Positions 9,813 to 19,590 are shown, numbered from the stretch's first letter. The stretch: DNA of 52,206 nucleotides from an uncultured Paraprevotella sp. (GCA_944320765.1 CALUIS010000022.1:1-52206); one strand, 5' to 3'. Numbers and translations: made by a program. The notes: generated from the sequence alone by a model not told the origin.

Positions 9813-11348
9813 GCGCATCACATACCTGCCCCACAAGGCCTTGGCTTTGGAGACGAAGAACGTCCGTTCCCTCTTTTCCAGCCCCAGGCAATAAATGCAG
9901 AGCAGCGACCAGGCCAGACTGACAACGCAAACCAGCAGCAACCGGAAAAACGAGGGGCGCAACCCAAGGACACACAAGGAAGGAACCAAAAAAGCGGAAA
10001 CGGCACACAGTCCGACACGCCCGAAGACGGCACGCAGGAAACGCCTGACAGGAAAATCCGTCAGACGCTTCAAGAACAAAAGCCGGACAAAATTCAACGA
10101 GAAATAAACCAGGATATAAATGACATAAGTGGCATAGGCCGGACAACCCCATCTGTAAGCCAACCATGTGAGGGGGAACACCAGGCAAGCGAAGGAAGTG
10201 GCGGCCATTTGGTATCCCCGTATCCGGCCCGTGGCCAGAATGGCCGTGAGCATCGCGTTCCCCAACAGCGTCATCAGCGTGGAGAACAGGACCAACCGCG
10301 TGAAGACAACGGCATCCGCCGGCACTTCCTTCAACCAGATGCCCAGCACCGTGTCCGCCTCCAGCACGAGGGGGACGATGAACAGGTACATGATAAAGAA
10401 GGAATATTTCGTCCCCCTGAACACCAGCTTAAACAATGATGCCCGGTCGCCGGAAGCGTACGACTTGGTAATCTGCGGATTGAGGGCCAACATGAAGTTA
10501 TCGACGAACCGTGTCACGGCCGTGTCCACCTGCACCGCGATGGCCCTCGCCGCGTTGGCCGTCACGCCGAAAAAGACGTTCATCAGCATGTTGACACCTT
10601 GCGTACCTAACATATAAGCCATATTCCCGAACATATTCCAGCCCGCGAAGCCGGCCATCTCCTTCAGCAGCGGCTTGTCCAAGACGAAACGGTAGCGGGC
10701 CGCCTCGAAATGCCGGCTGCAATACAAGCCGTAGACCACACGCAACAGGACGGAAACGCCCAAGATAAGGGCGGCATAAACGAACAGTTTGTCATAAGCA
10801 GAACTATAAATCAGCCAAGCCACCGACAGTTTCAACAAAGCTTCCAATATGCCGATATAAGCGAACACCCTCATGCGCTCGTGAGCGATAATCATGGCAC
10901 TGTAAGGCACGCTGACCAGATTGACCATGAACGTGGCGATGGAACACTGCAGCACGAAGTTGGCGGCATCCATCCGCCCCTCCGGGATGTTCATCTTCTC
11001 GTTCAGGAACCACACGCCGGCAATCTCGCACAACACGAATATCGTCAGGGCCATAAGAAGCTGTACGTTGACCGACGTGCTGAAAATCCGCCCCAGACGA
11101 GTCCTGTCACCCGTCCCCAGCGCATACGTGATGAACCGGGATATGGCGGAAGACAACGAGCCGGACAAGACGGAAAACATGGCGACCACTCCGCCCACCA
11201 CGCTGTAGATACCGTAGTCCGACTCGCCCAAAGCGTCCAGCACCACCCGGCTGGTGTAAAGGGTCACCAGCATGATGACAATCATCCGGATATACAGCAG
11301 CAAGGTGTTCTTTGCTATCCGTTTGTTGTTGGCTGAGGTTTTGTCCAT
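9804..11348 (-). CDS. Oligosaccharide flippase family (Wzx/MATE-like) membrane protein
   Basis: A 514-residue polytopic membrane protein with 12-14 predicted TM segments. The N-terminal region (RIAKNTLLLYIRMIVIMLVTLYTSRVV) and the YGIYSVVGG block are typical of Bacteroidota polysaccharide or teichoic-acid type flippases, which move lipid-linked oligosaccharides across the inner membrane. No glycosyltransferase cluster is next to it, so it is an orphan and its substrate is unknown. The ATG at 11348 lies two bases from one arm of a perfect 19-bp inverted repeat, and its likely promoter is inside the loop of that repeat, so expression may be gated by DNA inversion or by mRNA folding. There is no visible Shine-Dalgarno. 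Confidence 0.8.
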   Translation of the reverse strand: MDKTSANNKRIAKNTLLLYIRMIVIMLVTLYTSRVVLDALGESDYGIYSVVGGVVAMFSVLSGSLSSAISRFITYALGTGDRTRLGRIFSTSVNVQLLMALTIFVLCEIAGVWFLNEKMNIPEGRMDAANFVLQCSIATFMVNLVSVPYSAMIIAHERMRVFAYIGILEALLKLSVAWLIYSSAYDKLFVYAALILGVSVLLRVVYGLYCSRHFEAARYRFVLDKPLLKEMAGFAGWNMFGNMAYMLGTQGVNMLMNVFFGVTANAARAIAVQVDTAVTRFVDNFMLALNPQITKSYASGDRASLFKLVFRGTKYSFFIMYLFIVPLVLEADTVLGIWLKEVPADAVVFTRLVLFSTLMTLLGNAMLTAILATGRIRGYQMAATSFACLVFPLTWLAYRWGCPAYATYVIYILVYFSLNFVRLLFLKRLTDFPVRRFLRAVFGRVGLCAVSAFLVPSLCVLGLRPSFFRLLLVCVVSLAWSLLCIYCLGLEKRERTFFVSKAKALWGRYVMRSR

Positions 11349-11349
11349 A

Positions 11350-11429
11350 TCTTTTGTCGCCCGGTTCTCGGAAACACGTGCAAAGCTAAGAAAACCTTTG
11401 CAGAATCACAAGAACCGGGCGACAAAAGA
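11350..11429. repeat. Perfect 19-bp inverted repeat enclosing the flippase promoter
   Basis: Arms 11350-11368 and 11411-11429 are exact complements (inner part CGCCCGGTTCT / AGAACCGGGCG). The 42-bp loop holds a -7 box for the minus-strand flippase gene. The left arm ends one base from the flippase start codon. In a read-through mRNA the two arms would pair and bury the start region, while an mRNA started inside the loop lacks the first arm. A 42-bp loop is short for a DNA inversion, and no T-run makes it a terminator. Confidence 0.85.
11381..11411 (-). promoter_or_regulatory. Flippase promoter inside the inverted repeat
   Basis: Read on the minus strand: TTG at 11411-11409, a 20-bp spacer, and TAGCTTTG at 11388-11381. 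The first T of the -33 box is the innermost base of the right repeat arm. Transcription would begin near 11376 and give a leader of about 28 nt. Confidence 0.65.
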
Positions 11430-11448
11430 ACGCCTGTGCAAGAGGCGT
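11423..11448 (-). terminator. Weak terminator of the efflux operon
   Basis: On the minus strand a 6-bp stem (ACGCCT / AGGCGT, 11448-11443 with 11435-11430) is followed by TCTTTT just after the TolC-family stop codon. The T-rich tail is part of the adjacent inverted-repeat arm. The stem is short, so some read-through into the flippase leader is likely. Confidence 0.45.
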
Positions 11449-11452
11449 ACGG

Positions 11453-12769
11453 CTACTCCAACGTCCCGGTGGCTTTCAGATATTCCGTCTGATATATCTT
11501 ATATTGGGCCTGGGCCTCTATCAGGTTGCTCTGCGCCTGCTGCCACTGGGACTGCGCGTCCAGCAGGTCGGTCAGGCTGCACATGGCGTTCCGGTAACGG
11601 TCGCGCATCACGCGCAGGCTCTCGTCCGCCTGGCGGCAGGCCAGTTGCGCCGTCTCCACCAGACGGTAACCGTCCGTCACGTTCTGTATCGCCTGGCGCA
11701 CCTCGATGTCCATCAGGTTGGCGTTCTTCTGCAGGTCCAGCCGGGCATTCTCCACGTCCAGCCGGGCTTTCTTCACTTTCCTGAAGTTCTCGCCCCAATG
11801 GAAAATCGGAATGCTGAGGGAAGCCATCACCTGGGCAAAGCCTTCATCCAGACTTTGGGTGAAAACACCGTTTTCTGTCGGAGTTTTCATCTTGACATTC
11901 CCATAATAGAGATAACCGCCCGAGAGAGCCAACTTGGGCAGCATGTCCGCCCGCGTCATTCTCACCTGCTGTTCCTTGGCCTCCACCTGCTTCTGCAACA
12001 GCTGCAGTTCCGGACGCAAGGCCGTGCTTTCCACCATCTGCGCGGGCGGCTCCACGGCAGGCAAGGTGTCGGTCGGCTCGATTTCGGTCTCCAGCGCACA
12101 TCCCAGCACGTTGCACAAGGCCAAGCGGCAAAGGTTGGCCCCGTTGCGGGCCTTCTGCCACTGGTAGTCAATCTCGCTCCGTTTCGCGCTGACGCGCATC
12201 AGGTCGTTTTCCGTCACCATCTCCGCCGCCAGACTGGCTTCCATCTGCACCTGTAGCGTGTCCATCTGCCGCTTGTAAGCATCCAGCATCCTCACCTTCC
12301 GGCTGACGGAAATATAGTTCCAATAAGCGCGGTCGGCATCGGCAATCACCTCCATGCGGGTCTTCCTGCGGTTCTCCCCGGCACATTCCCGTCCAATGTC
12401 GGCCAACTTGTTCCCCGCCATGATCTGTCCGCCGACATAGAGGGGCTGGGTCAGGCTGATGCCCGCCATATACAGGCCGCGCATCTGCAGCTCCATGCCC
12501 ATCATGTCCATGTCCGACACGTATCCGCCCACGGCCGTGGCATCTACCTTCGGCAAATATCCCGCAAAGGCCACCGCCTTGTCCAGCTCGGCCTGACGAA
12601 GGGCATTGTCGGCCTTCTGCAAGTCTTCATTGTGGGCCAGGGCCATCTCACGGCACTCCGCAGCGGAAAGCATCAGACGTTCTTGCGCCCCCGCTCCCGC
12701 TGCCGCGCCACATACCGTGGCCAGCAAGGCCACACGCCTCACCATTCTTTTCATTTCTATCTTCTTCAT
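11453..12769 (-). CDS. TolC-family outer-membrane efflux protein
   Basis: The outer-membrane exit duct of a tripartite efflux pump. At 438 residues it has a signal peptide (ends near residue 26, AAAGAGAQ) and the two OEP repeats made of long amphipathic helices, visible as SAAECREMALAHNEDLQKADNAL-type and RYRNAMCSLTDLLDAQSQWQQAQSNL-type heptad stretches. The start overlaps the RND stop by 4 bp (ATGA), showing translational coupling. It is the last gene of the MFP-RND-OMF operon. A weak terminator follows. Confidence 0.92.
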   Translation of the reverse strand: MKKIEMKRMVRRVALLATVCGAAAGAGAQERLMLSAAECREMALAHNEDLQKADNALRQAELDKAVAFAGYLPKVDATAVGGYVSDMDMMGMELQMRGLYMAGISLTQPLYVGGQIMAGNKLADIGRECAGENRRKTRMEVIADADRAYWNYISVSRKVRMLDAYKRQMDTLQVQMEASLAAEMVTENDLMRVSAKRSEIDYQWQKARNGANLCRLALCNVLGCALETEIEPTDTLPAVEPPAQMVESTALRPELQLLQKQVEAKEQQVRMTRADMLPKLALSGGYLYYGNVKMKTPTENGVFTQSLDEGFAQVMASLSIPIFHWGENFRKVKKARLDVENARLDLQKNANLMDIEVRQAIQNVTDGYRLVETAQLACRQADESLRVMRDRYRNAMCSLTDLLDAQSQWQQAQSNLIEAQAQYKIYQTEYLKATGTLE

Positions 12770-15700
12770 GCCTGTACCTCCTCTTTGGGTTTACGAATGT
12801 GGAACAAAGCCGTGTAGAACAACGGCAACAGGATCAAAGTGATGATGGTCCCCACGGTGAGACCGCCCATGATGGTGATGGCCATCGAACCGTACATCGG
12901 GTCGCCCACCAACGGAATCATCCCCACGATGGTGGTGAGCGAGGCCATCAGCACCGGACGCACGCGGGACACGGTGGCCTCTACCACGGCATAGTAGGGA
13001 TGCCGGCGCTCCTCCGTCTGCAGGCGGTTAATCTCGTCCACCAGCACGATGGCGTTCTTCACCATCATGCCCAGCAACCCCATCATGCCGATAATCGCCA
13101 TGAACGTGAAGGGCTGCCGGAAGGCCAGCAAGGCCGGCGTGATGCCGCAAAGCACGAAGGGGAAGCACATCAGGATGAGGATGACTTTCTTCCAACTGTT
13201 GAACAGAAGCAGCAGGATGAACAATACCAGAAACAACGTGATGGGTACGTATTTCATCAATCCCCCGATGGCCTCGCCCTGCAGTTCCTGCTCGCCCACC
13301 CACTGCAGGGAGTAACCTTCGGGAAGGGGGATGGCCTCGATGTCATCCTTGATATAAGAAAGCACCTTGGCCGGCGTGGCATCGTACAGGTCCGTGTTCG
13401 GGTCGCACTCGGCCTCTATCGCCCGCTGGCCGTTCACGCGCATCACCATGTTCTCGTCCCACGACAGGCGCAGGTTGTCGGCCACCGAACTGAGCGGAAC
13501 GCTCTTGAACATGTCCCGCTGCATCTCGTCCGCCGACACGCCGCCGGAAAGCAAGGCCTGCACGCCTGCATCGGGCGTACGCACATTCAGGGTGCCCCAC
13601 ACCGGGATGTCGTTCAGGTCGCGGATTTCCGTTCCGTCCGCCTGGCGCACCATCAGGTTGACCACCACCATGCGGTCATCGTCGTTCAACGCGCCCACCG
13701 GCATCCCGTCCGTGGCGGCCAGCAAGGCGTTGCCCACATCGCCCCGGCCGATACCGGCACGCTTGGCGTCCGCCTCGCGGAAACCGGCCACCAAGGTCTG
13801 CGCCCTCGGTTTCCAGTTGTTCCCCACCGAATAGGGGTCCACGTAGGGACAGGCCCGCATGATGTCCTCCGCCTGCCGGCTCAGGTCGCGCAGCACTGCC
13901 GGATCCGGGCCGAGGAAACGGGCCTCCACCGTATGGGACGTGGAGATGGAGAAGTTGTATTTACGGATACGGATATAAGCATCGGGATACTTCTCACGCA
14001 ATTGGTCACGGATTGCCGGAGCCTGCTCCAACACGGTGGCATAATCCTTGCAGTCCACCATCAGCTCGCCATAGCAGTCGCCGCCGGAAGTTATCGGGCG
14101 CACCAGACAGTAGAGGGCAGGCGCACTGCCCATGCTGGCCGCCACACGCTCCACGGCGGGATTCTTCTTCAACAGCCGGCTCATGTCCAGCAACTCCGCC
14201 TTCACGCTGTCGGGGTTGGTCTGCGACGGCATGTAGCACTCCACCACGAATTGCTTGTAATCGAAATCCGGGAAGAACAGGTTCTTCACTTTCGTCAGCC
14301 CCCACACGCAAACCAGCAGCACCGCCACGGCCACGGAAACCGTCGTCCGCTTATGCCCGATGAGGAAGCCGATGGCGCGGCGCACGAAGCAATGCACGGG
14401 GGAATTCAGCACTTGGTTCCCTCCTGTCCCCGCAAGCCGCTCCCGCTTGGGCAACCACGACTTGGCGCACACCGGCACCTGGACCAGCGCGAAGACCCAG
14501 CTGGCCAGCAGGCTGACGCACAACACCAGAAAAAGGTCGCTCGCATATTCCCCCACCGAACCGGGAGAAAGGTAGATGCACACGAACGTGGCCGCCGCGA
14601 TGACCGTGGCCCCCAGCAACGGCCAAGCCGTGTTCCGACCGATGCGGTACAAATAAGTCTTGGGACCCAGCCCGCGCTTCTTGTCTATCAGGATGCCGTC
14701 CATGATGACGATGGCGTTGTCCACCAGCATTCCCATCGCCACGATAAACGCCCCGAGGGAGATGCGCTGCAGCGTCGTGCCGCACACCAATAATACAGGA
14801 AAGGAAAGGGCGATGGTCAGTATCAGCCCGAAGCCGATGATGACCCCGCTCCGGAACCCCATGGTGAAGACCAGCACCAGAATCACAATCAGCACCGACT
14901 CCACCAGGTTGACCATGAAGGAACTGACGGCCTCGTCCACCTTGTCCGGCTGGAAGAAAATCTTTTCCGTCGCCATGCCGGCCGGCATCCGTTGCATCAC
15001 CTCGGCCAGCCGCCGGTCCACCAGTTTACCCACATCGGGCACGATGGCGTCCGCTTCCATGGCCACGCAAATGGCCAACGCGGGCTTGCCTTCCACGAAG
15101 AAACCGTTCCGCTGGGGCGTGGAATAAGCACGTTCCACCGTGGCTATATCCCCCAACCGCACGGTCTTCCCGTCCACGGTCGTGACCCACAAGTCGCGGA
15201 TACCTTCTTCGTCCACTATCTTTCCGGTCACTTCCAACCTGAGGCGGTCGCCCGCACTGCGGGTAACACCGGCATTCACGGTCTTCCCCGCATCCTGCAG
15301 GGCCATCATGATTTGCGTGGGCAGCAGTCCGTTGCCGGCCACTTTCTCCCGCGACAGGATGATGTTCACCACCTCGTCCCGGTTGCCCACGATGTTGACG
15401 CGCTTCACGCCTTTCACCGCCAGCAGCTCACGCCGTATCAGCTTGGCGTATTCATAGAGTTCCGGATAAGTGTATCCGTCGCCCGTAAGCGCATAGAAAA
15501 TGCCGTACACGTCCATCATGTCGTCCACCACTACGGGGGCGTAGCACCCCTGGGGCAATTGGGCCTGCATGTCGTTCACCTTCCGGCGCAACAAGTCGAA
15601 GTGCTGCTCCAGCTCCGACATGGGGACGGTCATCAGGAACTCCACCGTCAGCATGGCCGACCCGTCATGGCATTCCGTCGTCACCTTCTTCACGTCCGGC

Positions 15701-15921
15701 AGCGCGCGGAGCGCGTCCTCCATCGGCACGGCCACCTCCAGTTCCACTTCGTGTGCATCGGCCCCAGGCCACGGCACCACGACCATCGCCTGCTTGACGG
15801 CCACCACAGGGTCCTCCAGCTTCGGCATCTGGACGTAGGACAGCACGCCGGCTATCAGGACCGCCACCATCAGCGACCAGAACAGCGTGGGCCGCTTCAC
15901 AAAAAATTCCGTTATCTTCAT
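12766..15921 (-). CDS. RND efflux transporter, inner-membrane permease
   Basis: A proton-driven permease of 1051 residues, the normal length for the family. It has the N-terminal cytoplasmic start FFVKRPTLFWSLM before TM1, two large periplasmic loops (about 35-330 and 550-860) and 12 TM segments. The TM4 block GMLVDNAIVIMDG holds the conserved Asp of the proton relay, and TM10 has the matching GMMVKNAIVLVDE with Asn in place of Asp. It fits the AcrB/MexB-like HAE family of drug or small hydrophobic exporters rather than the heavy-metal CusA type, which has longer Met-rich loops. It overlaps the MFP gene by 1 bp and the TolC gene by 4 bp. Confidence 0.94.
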   Translation of the reverse strand: MKITEFFVKRPTLFWSLMVAVLIAGVLSYVQMPKLEDPVVAVKQAMVVVPWPGADAHEVELEVAVPMEDALRALPDVKKVTTECHDGSAMLTVEFLMTVPMSELEQHFDLLRRKVNDMQAQLPQGCYAPVVVDDMMDVYGIFYALTGDGYTYPELYEYAKLIRRELLAVKGVKRVNIVGNRDEVVNIILSREKVAGNGLLPTQIMMALQDAGKTVNAGVTRSAGDRLRLEVTGKIVDEEGIRDLWVTTVDGKTVRLGDIATVERAYSTPQRNGFFVEGKPALAICVAMEADAIVPDVGKLVDRRLAEVMQRMPAGMATEKIFFQPDKVDEAVSSFMVNLVESVLIVILVLVFTMGFRSGVIIGFGLILTIALSFPVLLVCGTTLQRISLGAFIVAMGMLVDNAIVIMDGILIDKKRGLGPKTYLYRIGRNTAWPLLGATVIAAATFVCIYLSPGSVGEYASDLFLVLCVSLLASWVFALVQVPVCAKSWLPKRERLAGTGGNQVLNSPVHCFVRRAIGFLIGHKRTTVSVAVAVLLVCVWGLTKVKNLFFPDFDYKQFVVECYMPSQTNPDSVKAELLDMSRLLKKNPAVERVAASMGSAPALYCLVRPITSGGDCYGELMVDCKDYATVLEQAPAIRDQLREKYPDAYIRIRKYNFSISTSHTVEARFLGPDPAVLRDLSRQAEDIMRACPYVDPYSVGNNWKPRAQTLVAGFREADAKRAGIGRGDVGNALLAATDGMPVGALNDDDRMVVVNLMVRQADGTEIRDLNDIPVWGTLNVRTPDAGVQALLSGGVSADEMQRDMFKSVPLSSVADNLRLSWDENMVMRVNGQRAIEAECDPNTDLYDATPAKVLSYIKDDIEAIPLPEGYSLQWVGEQELQGEAIGGLMKYVPITLFLVLFILLLLFNSWKKVILILMCFPFVLCGITPALLAFRQPFTFMAIIGMMGLLGMMVKNAIVLVDEINRLQTEERRHPYYAVVEATVSRVRPVLMASLTTIVGMIPLVGDPMYGSMAITIMGGLTVGTIITLILLPLFYTALFHIRKPKEEVQA

Positions 15922-16994
15922 TATAACAATCCTCCCACATTAGTGGCCGAAGGCTCGGCCAGAATCCGCACCTTCTCACCTTCGCGCAAGGCATTCACCC
16001 CGGCCCGCACGATGCGTTCGTTTCCCTTGAAACCGGCTTCCACCACAGCTTGTTCTTTTCCGTCCAGCCGCATCACGTCCACCGGCATCCGGCGTACCAC
16101 CGAATCCTTGTCCACGGTCCATACGAAAGTCCGGCCCTTATCCTGAAACAGCGTATGCAGGGGCAGCACATAACGTCCCTGTCCCGTGCTGTCCGCCAAC
16201 CGCACGTCGACCTCCACGTTCATGCCCGACGTCAGACGGCTGTCGGCCTCTCCCTCGAAAGCCAGACGCACCTTATACAACTGGCTACCGTCCGCCTTGG
16301 GTACTACCCATGCCAGACGCACCGGCATCGGCTCGCTCCGGGCTAAGGCCGTCCGGCACGTGGCCTCCTTCAATTGTTTGAGGCGCATATAGATGTCCTG
16401 CGGCATGTCGGCCTCCACCTCAAGCCGTCCCGCCTCCATCAGCACCACCACCGGCGTTCCGGCATCCACCATTTCCGAAGGCTCGAAATTCACCGCCTGC
16501 ACCACTCCGCCTGTCGGCGCGTACAGCCGGGTGTAGTCCAGCTTGTTGCGGTTCGACTGCAACTGTACCCTCACTTGCTCCAGCCCCGCCACGGCCTTGT
16601 CGTAATCATTGCCGGACAGGCTTTTGCTCTCATGCAGCCGCTTCAGCCGTTCCACCTCACGGCTCAACTGGTCAAACTGGACTTGCGCGGCCTCCACGCC
16701 CAGCTTGTAGTCCGCGTCGTCCAATCGGGCCACCAACTGCCCTTTCCGGACATAATCGCCCTCCTTGACGTAAATGCCGCTGACTTGTCCCGGGGTCTTG
16801 AACCCCAGGTTCACCTCGCCCGCCTCACGCACCACACCATACAGCGTCTTCACCGTCTGCCCGCCTTCCGGCACGGGAGCCGTCACCACCACGGTATGAA
16901 GCGGAACGGAAGCCTTCTCCGCTTCCCCTCCGCATCCGCACAGCATTCCTGCCGCCACAGGCCATGCCATCATCCATTTTCTCATTCTTTTCAT
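15921..16994 (-). CDS. RND efflux periplasmic adaptor (membrane fusion protein)
   Basis: The adaptor that links the RND pump to TolC. From the ATG at 16994 (357 aa) it has a lipoprotein-type signal ending in GMLCGC, then a first barrel-sandwich half (GEVNLGFKTPGQVSGIYVKEGDYVRKGQLVARLD), a coiled-coil hairpin (about 95-150), the second lipoyl half (LYAPTGGVVQAV) and a beta-barrel domain. An upstream GTG at 17018 keeps the frame open but sits next to the promoter-like CAAAGTTC complement (17023-17030), so the ATG is preferred. First gene of the efflux operon, divergent from an AraC-type regulator 172 bp away, which probably controls it. Confidence 0.9.
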   Translation of the reverse strand: MKRMRKWMMAWPVAAGMLCGCGGEAEKASVPLHTVVVTAPVPEGGQTVKTLYGVVREAGEVNLGFKTPGQVSGIYVKEGDYVRKGQLVARLDDADYKLGVEAAQVQFDQLSREVERLKRLHESKSLSGNDYDKAVAGLEQVRVQLQSNRNKLDYTRLYAPTGGVVQAVNFEPSEMVDAGTPVVVLMEAGRLEVEADMPQDIYMRLKQLKEATCRTALARSEPMPVRLAWVVPKADGSQLYKVRLAFEGEADSRLTSGMNVEVDVRLADSTGQGRYVLPLHTLFQDKGRTFVWTVDKDSVVRRMPVDVMRLDGKEQAVVEAGFKGNERIVRAGVNALREGEKVRILAEPSATNVGGLL

Positions 16995-17166
16995 ATCTTT
17001 ATAACCTTTTGGTTTCACCAGGACAAAGTTCGCTCTTTTTCACCGGGAACACATGCCCTGTCCGGATAGCAAAATGTCCTGATGGATGGATTTTTCAGAA
17101 GAAAAGGATGGTGGAAGCCGCTTTTTTTGCTAATATTGCATGCCATTAAAGGAAAGACAAGAGAAA

Positions 17167-18084
17167 ATGAAAGACAACCCAACACACGCTTTCGAGAACC
17201 TGGACTTCGCCAGCCTGCCCGTCACCGGAGACACAATCGTATTCGGCCATGAAATCATGCTGGCTGACAATTTCGACGCCCCGTTGGACGAACGCGATGT
17301 CTCGCGGTTCATGCTCAGCCCCTATCCGTTCAAGCTGAACTTCAACGTAGCCATGATTTGCACGCGTGGCCTGATACACGTCCGGCTGAACCTGATAGAA
17401 TACAAACTGCAAAAGAATGACGTGCTGATCGCACTCCCCGGTTCCATCGGGGAATGCCTTGCCTTTTCAGATGACTACCAGATGGCCATCATGGTATATC
17501 CGGAAGACCTGCAGTTCGATGGAGGAGACACAGCCCTCGCCCTCACGTTCCGGAAATTCATCAACCGCCAACCCGTTCTCCATCTCACCGGAAAAGAACT
17601 GGAAGAAGCACTTACCCTCTATCGGTTAATGCGGAACAAATTCTGCCAGCCTGTCAACCGTTTCACCCATGAAGCCTTGGACTGCTATCTGAGATTGCTT
17701 TGCCTGAACGGCTACCAATGGCTCATGAACCATAACGAAGAATTAGAAAAGCAAGAGACGAACGACCGGAAGCACTTCATCTTCAGCCGCTTCATTTCCC
17801 TGGTGCAGAAATACTATGCCACAGAACGGAAAATCGGCTTCTATGCCGACAAGATGTGCCTCACGCCCAAATACCTTTCCATCGCCATCCATGAGGCCAG
17901 CGGGCGGTATGCGGGGGAATGGATCAAGGATTATGTGATACTGGAAGCCAAGGTCCTGCTCCGGAGCCGGAGATACACGGCACAACAGGTGGGCGACATG
18001 CTGAACTTCCCCAACGCCTCCTTCTTCGGCAAGTATTTCAAGGCCGCCACGGGTTGTACGCCGAAAGCTTACATGAAGCTATGA
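17167..18084 (+). CDS. AraC-family transcriptional regulator
   Basis: A 305-residue regulator counted from the ATG at 17167. The N-terminal 190 residues look like a cupin-type sensor domain (LIHVRLNLIEYKLQKNDVLIALPG). The C-terminal 100 residues hold the two helix-turn-helix units of the family: YADKMCLTPKYLSIAIHEASGR and AQQVGDMLNFPNASFFGKYFKAATGCTPKAY. It is divergent from the efflux operon, so regulation of that operon (and itself) in response to an efflux substrate is likely but not shown. An in-frame ATG at 17140 overlaps a promoter-like TAATATTG (17131-17138), so the later start is preferred. Confidence 0.88.
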   Translation: MKDNPTHAFENLDFASLPVTGDTIVFGHEIMLADNFDAPLDERDVSRFMLSPYPFKLNFNVAMICTRGLIHVRLNLIEYKLQKNDVLIALPGSIGECLAFSDDYQMAIMVYPEDLQFDGGDTALALTFRKFINRQPVLHLTGKELEEALTLYRLMRNKFCQPVNRFTHEALDCYLRLLCLNGYQWLMNHNEELEKQETNDRKHFIFSRFISLVQKYYATERKIGFYADKMCLTPKYLSIAIHEASGRYAGEWIKDYVILEAKVLLRSRRYTAQQVGDMLNFPNASFFGKYFKAATGCTPKAYMKL

Positions 18085-18096
18085 ATGCGTGGCCTA

Positions 18097-19590
18097 TTAC
18101 AGCCGCACCTTCTTCTTCACCTTCTTGGACTCGTTCTGCAGGCGGTCGAGTGCCGTCACCACATAGGTGTACTTGCGGCTTCCGTCCTCGTAGGGCAACT
18201 TATAGAAAGTATTCGGCGTGATGGCCACGATGTTCTCCGCATATTCCAAGTCCACGGGTTCACCGTTTTCAAAACGATAGACCACATACTGGCGGGCACG
18301 GTCCATCTCGCCCTTCCCCTTCGGCTCGCGCCAGAACAGCATGTAGCCGTCCTCCGTCCACAGCGTGGTCAGCTTGCGCACCTTCTTGGGCCGTTTCTTG
18401 TCTATCCACGGCATCTCGGGCTGCAAGGCCGGATAGCGGTGGTAGTAATGGCGCAGCATCGTGCCGTAGTTCCCCTTGTTGTCCACCACGGCCTTGGCAT
18501 ACCACTGGCAACTGCCTTCTATGTTGGGCAGCGTGCGCTGCAGGGCCATCTTGCGTTCCATCTGGTGACGGCTCGGATCCACGGGGTCGGCCTTGGCCAC
18601 GGTGCGGTCCACGTCCTGCCCGACAATCAGGGGACGGTGTCCGGCGTGTTCGCTCCACCAACGGATAAGCGTATCATAATCGGCCGCTGAATGGCCGATT
18701 TCCCAGTAGATTTGCGGGATGTTGTAGTCCACCCAGCCTTCGTCCACCCACTTCAGCACGTCGGCATAGAGGTCGTCGTAGTTCTGCAGGCCGCGCGTGT
18801 TGCTGCCCCTTCGGGGGTCGCTCTTCAGATTACGGTAGATACCGAAAGGGGACACGCCGAACTTCACCCAGGGCTTGACGGAATGGATGCACTCGTACAT
18901 CTGGCGGATGAACCGGTTCACGTTCTCGCGCCGCCAGTCGCCGCGGTCCATGCCCCTGCCGTAGCGGGCGTAGGTCCGGTCGTCCGGGATGCGCAGGCCG
19001 GCCTCGGGATAGGGATAGAAATAGTCGTCGATATGGATGCCGTCCACGTCGTAGCGCAGCAGGATGTCGGTCACCACGTTGCAGATATAGTCCCGGTTCT
19101 CGGGGATTCCGGGATCCATGATCAGCTGTCCGCCATACTCGAAATAACGGTCGGGATGCTGAAAGTAAGGATGGGTCTTGGCCAGTTCCTTCGTCCCTTT
19201 CGTCTTGGCGCGGTAAGGGTTGATCCAGGCGTGCAGCTCCATGCCCCGGGCGTGGCACTGGCCGACCATCCACTCCAACGGGTCCCAATAAGGCGACGGC
19301 GGCGTACCCTGCCGCCCCGTCAGATAGCGGCTCCACGGCTCGAAGCTGCTGGCATAGAGGGCGTCGAACTCCGGACGCACCTGGAAAAGGATGGCGTTGA
19401 TACCGCATTTCCGCAGCTCGTCCAACTGATAAGCCAGCGTACGCTGCATCTCCGCCGTACCCATCCCCATGAACTGGTAATTCACACACTGTATCCACGC
19501 GCCCCGGAACTCGCGTTTGGGCGACAGCTGGGCCGGCAGCGCGAGGCTGCACAGCCACATCATCAAAAGCAATAAAGTTTTCCGATTCAT
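18097..19590 (-). CDS. Family 10 glycosyl-hydrolase-like protein (GHL10/DUF187)
   Basis: A secreted or surface protein of 497 residues from the ATG at 19590 with a signal peptide of about 20 residues (ends ALPAQ). The body is a TIM barrel of the GHL10 type: KREFRGAWIQCV at the start, GINAILFQVRPEFDALY, GMELHAWINPYRA, DVDGIHIDDYFYPYP and VKFGVSPFGIYRN in order. A short beta domain (about 410-497, fibronectin-like) ends it. GHL10 proteins are thought to act on glycans, possibly cell-wall sugars; activity is poorly known. Forty extra codons upstream to 19710 were rejected because a -7 box lies among them. It converges with the AraC gene with 12 bp between stops. Confidence 0.85.
   Translation of the reverse strand: MNRKTLLLLMMWLCSLALPAQLSPKREFRGAWIQCVNYQFMGMGTAEMQRTLAYQLDELRKCGINAILFQVRPEFDALYASSFEPWSRYLTGRQGTPPSPYWDPLEWMVGQCHARGMELHAWINPYRAKTKGTKELAKTHPYFQHPDRYFEYGGQLIMDPGIPENRDYICNVVTDILLRYDVDGIHIDDYFYPYPEAGLRIPDDRTYARYGRGMDRGDWRRENVNRFIRQMYECIHSVKPWVKFGVSPFGIYRNLKSDPRRGSNTRGLQNYDDLYADVLKWVDEGWVDYNIPQIYWEIGHSAADYDTLIRWWSEHAGHRPLIVGQDVDRTVAKADPVDPSRHQMERKMALQRTLPNIEGSCQWYAKAVVDNKGNYGTMLRHYYHRYPALQPEMPWIDKKRPKKVRKLTTLWTEDGYMLFWREPKGKGEMDRARQYVVYRFENGEPVDLEYAENIVAITPNTFYKLPYEDGSRKYTYVVTALDRLQNESKKVKKKVRL

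Noticed and set aside
11350..11429. Reading the 19-bp inverted repeat as a simple terminator
   Set aside because: The loop is 42 nt, no T-run follows either arm, and the structure abuts a start codon.
12799..14793. Plus-strand ORF of 664 codons opposite the RND permease
   Set aside because: His/Gln/Arg-rich translation of the complement of an intact RND gene; no start context or domain.
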